A DNA stretch of 5,769 bases from JBAWAP01 sp049589355. GTDB lineage: Bacteria; Chloroflexota; Anaerolineae; VGOG01. This document shows, in pieces, positions 1 to 5,471 of the stretch. The translations under genes and the position numbers were made by a program. Position 1 is the first letter of the stretch, and every line of letters begins with the position of its first letter. The stretch lies in contig JBAWAP010000024.1 in the NCBI GenBank assembly GCA_049589355.1, forward strand, positions 1-5,769, read 5' to 3'. The notes beneath the pieces were generated by a model. That model was not told where the DNA came from. It searched no databases and saw nothing but the letters and a program-made list of their open reading frames with translations.

Positions 1-24
1 TTCCCCCCCAACGTTGGGGGGGAA
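1..24. repeat. Perfect 24-bp palindrome
   Basis: The first 24 bases read identically on both strands: TT, seven C, AACGTT, seven G, AA. As RNA this could form a very GC-rich hairpin with a tiny loop. It could be the tail of a terminator for a gene upstream of the window, or a protein-binding palindrome. No T-tract follows on the + strand (the next bases are AAGA and then a G-run), so a classical intrinsic terminator is not supported in this direction. The element may continue leftward beyond the window. Confidence 0.8.
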
Positions 25-34
25 AGAGGGGGGG
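16..34 (+). other. G-quadruplex-type motif upstream of pilT
   Basis: Two runs of seven G (16-22 and 28-34) are separated by AAAGA. They can be read as four GGG tracts with loops of 1, 5 and 1 bases, which satisfies the usual G3N1-7 quadruplex pattern. The first G-run is also the right arm of the 1-24 palindrome, so hairpin and quadruplex would be mutually exclusive. The motif ends 56 bases before the pilT ATG. A regulatory role is inference only. Confidence 0.5.
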
Positions 35-90
35 ATAGTAGCCATGCTGTATGGAGAGCAGATCATGGACTGGTATTGGGAGCGAGTGTT

Positions 91-1161
91 ATGAACATTG
101 ACGACCTGCTTCGTATCGTGGTTGAGCGCGGGGCCTCTGACCTGCACCTGAAGGTGGGCAGCCCTCCTGTGCTGCGCATCAATGGTAAGCTCGTCCGCTA
201 TGGTGAGCCGTTGGGGCTCACACCTAAGGAGATCGAAGAGGCCTTTGAACACGTAACTACAAAGGGTCAGAGGGAGGGATTCGCCAAGAAATCGGAGCTG
301 GACTTTGCCTACAGCGTACATGGGTTGGCTCGCTTCCGCGTCAACGCTGCCCTCCAGAGGGGCACCATCAGCTTGGTGTTTCGCCAAGTGAATTGGAGGA
401 TTCCCACCCTCGAGGAGCTGGGGTTACCGGAGATGTGCAAGGTTTTGGCCTTGAAGCCAGATGGGCTGATCGTGGCTACGGGCCCCACCGGCTGCGGCAA
501 ATCCACCACCCTGGCGGCCATGCTAGATTACCTTAACGAGAGAGAACCCCGTCGGGTGGTCACCGTCGAAGATCCGATAGAGTATCTCTTCAAAGATAAG
601 CAGTGCTTCATCACCCAGCGGGAGCTGGGAGCGGATACCGAATCGTTTGCGACTGCCCTGAAGCATGCCCTTCGCCAGGACCCGGATGTCATCCTGGTGG
701 GGGAGATGCGCGATCTGGAGACCATCGCCACTGCCCTCACGGCTGCGGAGACGGGACACCTGGTCTTTGCTACCCTGCACACCCCCAGTGCTCCTCAGTC
801 CATTGACCGCATCATTGATGTCTTCCCCCCACACCAGCAAAACCAGATCCGCGCCCAGCTCTCAACCGCCCTGCAGGGGGTACTCTATCAGACGTTAATC
901 CCCAGGACGGGTGACAACGGCCGGGTCGCTGCCGTGGAGGTGATGATCGCCACTACCGCCATCCGCAACCTCATCAGGGAGGGGAAGACCTATCAGATGC
1001 CCAATATCATCCAGACCGGTGCACAACACGGCATGCAGACCATCAATCAGGCGTTGAAGGATCTCTATCAGAAGGGGTTGATCACCCTGCAAGATGCACT
1101 TCTCAAATCGGGCAACCCCGGTGAACTGCAGGAGTGGATAGGAGACGGCATCCGCCGCTAA
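91..1161 (+). CDS. pilT: Type IV pilus retraction ATPase PilT
   Basis: This is a cytoplasmic hexameric ATPase of the PilT/GspE secretion superfamily. It powers depolymerisation (retraction) of type IV pili and so twitching motility. At 356 aa it is full length for PilT. The N-terminus matches the family (MNIDDLL, then GASDLHL at 14-20). Walker A is GPTGCGKST (131-139), the Asp box is VEDPIEY (159-165), Walker B is DVILVGEMRD (199-208) and the His box is HLVFATLHT (223-231). The AIRNLIRE signature (290-297), tied in PilT to retraction, is intact and separates it from the PilB extension ATPases. I chose ATG at 91 because GGGAG at 78-82 lies eight bases upstream and the protein then begins like known PilT. 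A TTG at 76 would add only five residues and would overlap that ribosome site. No pilB or pilC is visible here. The gene precedes a run of two-component genes on the same strand, suggesting that they control the pilus. The PilT assignment is firm; PilU is a less likely paralogue alternative. Confidence 0.96.
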   Translation: MNIDDLLRIVVERGASDLHLKVGSPPVLRINGKLVRYGEPLGLTPKEIEEAFEHVTTKGQREGFAKKSELDFAYSVHGLARFRVNAALQRGTISLVFRQVNWRIPTLEELGLPEMCKVLALKPDGLIVATGPTGCGKSTTLAAMLDYLNEREPRRVVTVEDPIEYLFKDKQCFITQRELGADTESFATALKHALRQDPDVILVGEMRDLETIATALTAAETGHLVFATLHTPSAPQSIDRIIDVFPPHQQNQIRAQLSTALQGVLYQTLIPRTGDNGRVAAVEVMIATTAIRNLIREGKTYQMPNIIQTGAQHGMQTINQALKDLYQKGLITLQDALLKSGNPGELQEWIGDGIRR

Positions 1162-1167
1162 GCCTTC

Positions 1168-1195
1168 TTTACACTCAAAACCTGTCTACTATATT
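1168..1195 (+). promoter_or_regulatory. Candidate sigma-70-type promoter for the kinase gene cluster
   Basis: TTTACA (1168-1173) and TATATT (1190-1195) are separated by 16 bases, and each differs by one base from the sigma-70 consensus hexamers. Transcription would start near 1202, just before the inserted element at 1212-1362, which would then form most of the leader RNA. It lies seven bases after the pilT stop and no terminator is visible between them, so readthrough from pilT is also possible. This is prediction by eye only. Confidence 0.4.
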
Positions 1196-1204
1196 CCGCT
1201 GTGC

Positions 1205-1211
1205 AGGAGAA
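1205..1211 (+). repeat. Left target-site duplication AGGAGAA
   Basis: This AGGAGAA directly abuts the left end of the inverted-repeat element. An identical copy directly abuts its right end (1363-1369). The bases beyond differ on both sides (C and A before, T and G after), so the duplication is exactly 7 bp. Confidence 0.75.
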
Positions 1212-1362
1212 TTGGACTTTGGACAAAGCTGAAGGAACCCGTTTTCTGATGACTCTGTTACCGAAATCTAACTGAATCAACCTGTTTCAAGTCAACACGG
1301 ATGGCAAATTGGCGTGAGAAAACGGGTTTCTGGTCGCCATCGTGGTTTTGTCCAAAGTTCAA
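1212..1362. mobile_element. MITE-like non-autonomous element (151 bp) inserted upstream of the kinase gene
   Basis: The ends are inverted repeats. TTGGACTTTGGACAAA (1212-1227) pairs with the reverse complement of 1347-1362, with 15 of 16 bases identical. A second perfect 12-bp inverted pair lies inside: AACCCGTTTTCT (1236-1247) against 1317-1328. The unit is flanked immediately by AGGAGAA direct repeats. Terminal inverted repeats, a target duplication, short length and no credible coding sequence are the definition of a MITE or a deletion derivative of an insertion sequence. The spacer between outer and inner arms is 8 bases on the left and 18 on the right, so the copy is not perfectly symmetrical. 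I cannot assign an IS family. In RNA, the arms would pair into a long interrupted stem ending directly before the Shine-Dalgarno sequence. The alternative is a native structured leader with a chance flanking repeat. Confidence 0.75.
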
Positions 1363-1369
1363 AGGAGAA
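1363..1369 (+). promoter_or_regulatory. Ribosome binding site of the kinase gene, also the right target-site duplication
   Basis: AGGAGAA contains AGGAG (1363-1367), seven bases before the GTG at 1375. It is the only good Shine-Dalgarno match here and sets the start at GTG 1375. It excludes the in-frame GTG at 1342, which lies inside the inserted element. The same seven bases occur at the left edge of the element, so the site appears to have been duplicated by the insertion. Joining the flanks without element and duplicate gives GTGCAGGAGAAGCAATG, an intact ancestral ribosome site. Confidence 0.75.
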
Positions 1370-1374
1370 GCAAT

Positions 1375-2901
1375 GTGTTGATAGAAGATAAACCCATCAA
1401 GATCCTGCTGATCGAAGACAACCCCGGAGATGCCCGCCTGATCCGGGAGATGCTGCCCGAAGTGAGGGGCGCGGCCTTCGATGTGGAGTGGGCCGACCGG
1501 CTCTCGACAGGGCTGGAGTACCTGGCTGGGGGAGGCATTGACGTGGTCCTGTTGGATCTCTCGCTGCCGGACAGCCGGGGGCTTGGCACATTCGCCAGGA
1601 CGCACGCTCAAGCGCCACAAGTGCCGATTATCGTGCTGAGCGGCCTTGACGATGAGGGGCTGGCAGTTAAGGCAGTACGGGAAGGGGCACAGGACTACCT
1701 GGTCAAGGGGCAGATGGATAGCGACCTGCTGGTGCGCTCCATGCGCTATGCCATCGAGCGCAAGCGGGCGGAGGAGGAGTTCAAAGAGCTCCTGGAGAAG
1801 ATCGAGCGGGCAAAGCAGGAGTGGGAGTACACGGCCGATTCCCTTCCTGAGCTTGTTTGTCTGGTAGACGATCGAGGGCGCATCATCCGGGCAAACCGGA
1901 CTGTGGAGACCTGGAACCTGGCGCGGGTTGTGGATGTAAAGGGCTGGATGGTCCATGAGCTTCTCCACCCCGGCTGCACGGGTTCTGCTGCCTGCTATCT
2001 CAACTCCTTCTGGAAAGGAGCGTGGGAGGAGTCGCTCCGGGGTCGGCCCGCCCAATGCGAAGCCTACGACGAGTTCTTGAAACGTCACGTCCTGGTACAG
2101 GTGCAACCGTGGAAGGATTGGGGGAAGGGGACGGCAATCGGCTCCACAGTGGTCGTTGTGCGGGACATCACCGAGCGCAAGCGGGCGGAGGAGGCGGAGA
2201 AAGAACTTATGCAGATGAAGGACGACTTCATTGCCAATGTGTCCCACCAGTTGCGGACCCCGCTCTACTCCCTCAGCGGCTTTTTGGAATTGCTGCTAAA
2301 GGGCAAGGTCGAAGACCCAGTCGTTCAGCGAGAGTTTCTGACGAGAGCGGCCCAGGATGCGCATCGTCTGACAGCTCTGGTAAACGATTTGCTCGATGTA
2401 TCTCGGTTGGAAGCTGGGGGTCTGCAATTTGAGCTGGAGAAGGTGGACCTCAGCGCGCTTATCGCCGAAACGTTGGAGTTCCTGCAAGGTCTGGCTGGGA
2501 AGAAAGGGATTTCCATGACATATATTGGGCCCAAGACATCTTTGATTGTCCAGGCTGATCGCCATTGGCTGCAACAGGTGCTGATCAATGTGGTCGGAAA
2601 CGCCATCGAGTTTTCGAAAGCCAATTGTCCCATCCTGGTCACTGGACAGGTGGTAAGTAGCCATGTTAGGATCGAAGTCATTGATCAAGGGCCAGGCATT
2701 CCGCCGGAAGCTCTGCCGAAGTTGTTCAACAAATTCTATCAAGCAGACAGCGCGGTGAAGCGCGCTGGCGGTGGCACAGGCCTGGGGTTGTACATATCAA
2801 AACAGATCATAGAGGCCCATGGAGGGCAGATAGGTGTAGAGAGCGAATTGGGCAAGGGAAGCACCTTTTTCTTCACCCTTCCCGTGCAAAGAAACAAGTG
2901 A
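1375..2901 (+). CDS. Hybrid signalling protein: N-terminal receiver, PAS, histidine kinase
   Basis: A 508-aa cytosolic sensor kinase. Residues about 8-125 form a CheY-type receiver with acidic pair E14/D15, phospho-acceptor D61 (LLDLSLPD), S89 and K111. A charged helix (126-150) leads to a PAS domain (about 150-265) that contains HPGCTGSAAC, with a Cys pair at 201 and 207. A second ERKRAEE linker precedes the HisKA domain, with phospho-acceptor H291 in NVSHQLRTPL. The ATPase domain has N-box N405/N409, DQGPGIP (437-443) and GGGTGLGL (465-472). All catalytic residues are present. The start is GTG 1375, preceded by AGGAG; an overlapping ATG at 1373 is out of frame and stops after two codons. 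Starting at GTG 1342 would add residues encoded by the inserted element and is unlikely. The receiver-first order suggests that it receives input from another kinase or regulates itself. The CpaE-like regulator downstream is a plausible partner (inference). The PAS ligand is unknown. Confidence 0.93.
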   Translation: MLIEDKPIKILLIEDNPGDARLIREMLPEVRGAAFDVEWADRLSTGLEYLAGGGIDVVLLDLSLPDSRGLGTFARTHAQAPQVPIIVLSGLDDEGLAVKAVREGAQDYLVKGQMDSDLLVRSMRYAIERKRAEEEFKELLEKIERAKQEWEYTADSLPELVCLVDDRGRIIRANRTVETWNLARVVDVKGWMVHELLHPGCTGSAACYLNSFWKGAWEESLRGRPAQCEAYDEFLKRHVLVQVQPWKDWGKGTAIGSTVVVVRDITERKRAEEAEKELMQMKDDFIANVSHQLRTPLYSLSGFLELLLKGKVEDPVVQREFLTRAAQDAHRLTALVNDLLDVSRLEAGGLQFELEKVDLSALIAETLEFLQGLAGKKGISMTYIGPKTSLIVQADRHWLQQVLINVVGNAIEFSKANCPILVTGQVVSSHVRIEVIDQGPGIPPEALPKLFNKFYQADSAVKRAGGGTGLGLYISKQIIEAHGGQIGVESELGKGSTFFFTLPVQRNK

Positions 2902-2956
2902 TGTGGCACTATGATGTCATATCCTCCGTAAGTGATAGAAGGGAGAGGACGTTAAG

Positions 2957-4108
2957 ATGAGCGTAAAGATACTGGTCGTAGACGATGAGCCGAACGTGCT
3001 GCGATTGATCGGGTATGCTCTCCAGATTGAGGGCTACGAAATCGTCACTGCTGAGACTGGAGCGGAGGCTCTGAAGAAGGTTGAGACTGAAGGGCCTGAC
3101 CTGGTCATCCTGGACATTATGCTGCCCGACTTGAGCGGCATAGAAGTCTGCCAACAACTGCGGAACAGGGCAGGGATGATCGACTTGCCCATCATCATGC
3201 TCAGCGCCCGGACACAAGTCCCTGATAAGATCAAGGGGCTTGAAGCCGGTGCTGACGAGTATGTCACCAAACCGGTTGATTCGGACGAAATGGTGGCTCG
3301 CGTGGCAGCCCTTTTGGATCGTACACGTCAGTTGCGCCAGGCGCAGCCAGTGCAACGCGGAAAGGTACTGGGCTTTATAGGTGCCAAAGGCGGCGTAGGC
3401 ACAACCACTGTTGCTCTGAACGTGGCCTCGGTTCTCGCCAGGCAGGAGAAGAGCGTAATAGCTGTGGAGCTCAGGCCCGATTATGGTACGTTTTCTCTAC
3501 AACTGAGGAAGGTTCCGGACGAGAACCTGGCAACCTTGCCTGAGCTTGATCCTGAGCGAAGCACCGAACGGGAATTGAGTAAACGGTTGTTCAGCTACCA
3601 ATTTGGGCTTAGAATACTGTTTGGGCCGCAAAAGGCGGATGAGTTTAAGGAGATCGAGCCCGATCAGGCCAGAGCCATGATCGAAGGACTGGCTGGCATG
3701 GCAGATTACACTATTATTGATTTGCCTTGCTATGCTTCCGGTGCTGGTCAGGCAGCGATTCGACGCTGTGATTATGTAGCATTGGTCGTAGAGCCTGAGC
3801 TCACCTGTGTGATGTCAGGCAAAGTGGCTTTGGAACTATTAAGGTCATGCGGTGTAAGTGGAGGATTGGTGGGTGCCGTAGTTGTCAACCGTACGATGGT
3901 AGCTAGAGCTATGAAATTACGTGAGCTTAGATCACGACTGGGTTGTGAGATTGTTGGAGTAGTGCCCCCAGCAGCAGAAGCTTGCATAGCAGCTCAGGAG
4001 CGGGGTGTACCACTTGTAATCTATGAACCAGATAGCAGGGCTGCAGTTAACCTGACTGAAATGACTAATAGGCTCGTTGCAGGCGAGGTAATTTCTGTGA
4101 GTTTGTGA
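2957..4108 (+). CDS. Receiver domain fused to a CpaE/TadZ-like MinD-family ATPase
   Basis: A 383-aa response regulator. Residues 1-125 are a canonical receiver: acidic pair D9/D10, phospho-acceptor D53 (LVILDIMLPD), S83 and K105 in TKP. Residues about 136-380 are a ParA/MinD-type ATPase. The deviant P-loop is GAKGGVGTTT (142-151), with signature lysine K144, but the usual second P-loop lysine is replaced by Thr149, as is common in CpaE/TadZ proteins. Walker B is YTIIDLP (251-257). CpaE/TadZ proteins act at the membrane or pole to position Tad pilus machinery, and MinD/ParA relatives position other structures. Next to pilT, a role in placing or gating type IV pili is plausible but inferred. 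ATG 2957 has GAGG at 2945-2948. It lies 55 bases after the kinase gene and 20 before the next. Base use shifts: 120 of 240 bases are G or C at 3841-4080, against 143 of 240 in pilT 481-720. No DNA-binding domain is present. Confidence 0.92.
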   Translation: MSVKILVVDDEPNVLRLIGYALQIEGYEIVTAETGAEALKKVETEGPDLVILDIMLPDLSGIEVCQQLRNRAGMIDLPIIMLSARTQVPDKIKGLEAGADEYVTKPVDSDEMVARVAALLDRTRQLRQAQPVQRGKVLGFIGAKGGVGTTTVALNVASVLARQEKSVIAVELRPDYGTFSLQLRKVPDENLATLPELDPERSTERELSKRLFSYQFGLRILFGPQKADEFKEIEPDQARAMIEGLAGMADYTIIDLPCYASGAGQAAIRRCDYVALVVEPELTCVMSGKVALELLRSCGVSGGLVGAVVVNRTMVARAMKLRELRSRLGCEIVGVVPPAAEACIAAQERGVPLVIYEPDSRAAVNLTEMTNRLVAGEVISVSL

Positions 4109-4128
4109 AGATATATAGGGGGTAAGGG

Positions 4129-5439
4129 ATGGACGACCAAGAGCGCCCTTCGGCAGCCCTTCGACCCTTCGACTGCTCCTTCGACTACGCTCAGGGCAGG
4201 GCTCAGGGTAAGCTTTGCTCAGGCGATGTCCTGGGTTCATCGAAGGGACAAGGCTCAGGACACCGCATCCTGATCGCTGACGACGATGAGAGCACCCGTA
4301 GAAGCCTGAGGCTCATCTTTGAAAAGATGGGCTATGAGACGGAGACGGCTGGGACGGGGCGAGAGGCCATAGAGAAGGCGCAGGGGAGCTTCTTCAGCCT
4401 GGCTCTCCTGGACATCAGGCTGCCCGACATGGAAGGAACAGAGCTGCTAGCGCCTCTGAAGGAAACGAACCCTGACATGGCTGTGATCCTAGTCACCGGC
4501 TATGCCTCTCTGAAAACCGCAGTGCAGGCCCTGAACGCAGGGGCATCGGGCTACATTACCAAGCCCTTGGACGTGGACGAGGTGCTGTCTAAAGCCAAGG
4601 ATGTCCTCGAAAAGCAGCGCCTGGTGATGGAGAACAGGAGGTTGTATCAGGCGGCTCAGCAGGAACTGGCTCAGCGCCAGCGGGCGGAAGAGGCGTTGAA
4701 GGAGTACTCAGAGCGGTTGGAAGAGATGGTAGAACAGCGCACCAAAGAGCTCCGGGACGCCCAGGAGCAACTGGTGCTTGCGGGGAGGCTGGCCGCCATA
4801 GGCCAGCTCGGGGCTAGCGTGGGCCACGAGCTGCGCAACCCTCTCGGCAACATCAAGAATTCCATCTACTACATCAACATGAAGCTCGGGGATGCGGATG
4901 AGAAGATTAGGAAGCACCTCAAGATCATGGAGAAGGAGATAGCGACCTCTAACAAGATCATCAACGACCTATTGGGCTTCGCGCGAGATAAGAAGCCAAC
5001 CCTACAGAAAACCGAAATCAATACTGTAGTACAAGACGCACTATCGCGCACCACGGTGCCGGACGCAGTGGCGGTGATCACTGAGCTGGGGGAGGACCTA
5101 CCGCCGCTCATGGCTGATTCCGATCAGATAGGGCAGGTTTTCATCAACCTGATCCTGAACGCAGCTCAGGCCATGTCCGATGGAGGGAGGCTGGAGATCA
5201 CCACCAGAGCGGAGGATGGGTTCATCGTCACGGAATTCAAGGACACCGGTTGTGGGATACCGGAGGAGAACCTGGGGAGGCTCTTCGAGCCGCTGTTCAC
5301 CACCAAGGCCAAAGGCATCGGTTTGGGTTTGGCAGTCAGCAAGCAGCTTGTGGAAGCACACGAAGGCACCATCGAGGTGGAGAGCCAGGTGGGAAAGGGG
5401 ACGACCTTTAGGGTCAGGTTGCCGATATCGGGTGGTTAG
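4129..5439 (+). CDS. Receiver-histidine kinase hybrid with a repeat-encoded N-terminal leader
   Basis: A 436-aa cytosolic protein. Residues about 6-44 come from a CTTCGAC/GCTCAGG repeat and resemble no domain. The receiver (about 45-160) has D51/D52, phospho-acceptor D95 (LALLDIRLPD), T123 and K145, and looks like the NtrC/AtoC receiver class. A long charged coiled coil (about 155-218) leads to HisKA with H233 in GHELRNPLGN, of the NtrB-like type. The ATPase domain has N340/N344, KDTGCGIPEE (371-380) and GIGLGL (396-401). All catalytic residues are present. There is no PAS domain and no membrane segment, so its input is probably phosphorylation of its own receiver or a partner protein. ATG 4129 is supported by AGGGGG at 4117-4122, six bases upstream. 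No in-frame ATG, GTG or TTG occurs between it and the receiver, so the repeat must be translated if the receiver is made. It sits 20 bases after the CpaE-like gene and is probably cotranscribed with it. Confidence 0.92.
   Translation: MDDQERPSAALRPFDCSFDYAQGRAQGKLCSGDVLGSSKGQGSGHRILIADDDESTRRSLRLIFEKMGYETETAGTGREAIEKAQGSFFSLALLDIRLPDMEGTELLAPLKETNPDMAVILVTGYASLKTAVQALNAGASGYITKPLDVDEVLSKAKDVLEKQRLVMENRRLYQAAQQELAQRQRAEEALKEYSERLEEMVEQRTKELRDAQEQLVLAGRLAAIGQLGASVGHELRNPLGNIKNSIYYINMKLGDADEKIRKHLKIMEKEIATSNKIINDLLGFARDKKPTLQKTEINTVVQDALSRTTVPDAVAVITELGEDLPPLMADSDQIGQVFINLILNAAQAMSDGGRLEITTRAEDGFIVTEFKDTGCGIPEENLGRLFEPLFTTKAKGIGLGLAVSKQLVEAHEGTIEVESQVGKGTTFRVRLPISGG
4146..4262. repeat. Dispersed-type compound repeat inside a coding region
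   Basis: CTTCGAC occurs three times (4159-4165, 4167-4173, 4179-4185). GCTCAGG occurs four times (4189-4195, 4201-4207, 4217-4223, 4253-4259). CGAAGGG (4241-4247) is the inverted partner of CCCTTCG (4146-4152, 4157-4163 and 4165-4171). GTCCTG (4228-4233) is inverted to CAGGAC (4256-4261). I recognise this from intergenic repeats of many environmental bacterial genomes, whose reverse translation gives strings like PERSRR, which is also present here. Here the repeat lies within the first 45 codons of the receiver-kinase gene and is open in its frame. The outer boundaries are approximate. Confidence 0.75.
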
Positions 5440-5471
5440 GTGAAATTGCTGCCTGTTCTGGGAGGTACACG

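Noticed and set aside
1..24. Rho-independent terminator
   Set aside because: The hairpin is strong, but no T-run follows on the + strand and nothing upstream is visible to terminate. It is kept as a palindrome only.
76..90. TTG start for pilT at 76
   Set aside because: It would place the start codon against the GGGAG at 78-82. ATG 91 has correct spacing and gives the family's usual N-terminus.
523..898. Alternative-frame open frames over pilT on both strands
   Set aside because: pilT has every catalytic motif in its own frame. These frames show no domain and no ribosome site.
1342..1374. GTG start for the first kinase at 1342
   Set aside because: It lies inside the inserted element, has no Shine-Dalgarno sequence, and would add residues not seen in receiver proteins. 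GTG 1375 follows AGGAG at a good distance.
1258..2247. Long minus-strand open frame (329 codons) opposite the first kinase
   Set aside because: It lies antisense to a receiver-PAS-HisKA gene with all motifs in place. Its product has no recognisable domain, and it is explained by GC-rich codon use on the + strand.
3932..4240. Minus-strand frame encoding a PERSRR-like peptide
   Set aside because: The peptide is the known reverse reading of the CTTCGAC/GCTCAGG repeat, and the rest is antisense to the CpaE-like gene. It has no supporting ribosome site or homology.
4146..4262. CRISPR array
   Set aside because: The repeated units are 7 bases long, irregularly spaced, partly inverted and inside a coding frame, unlike CRISPR repeats and spacers.
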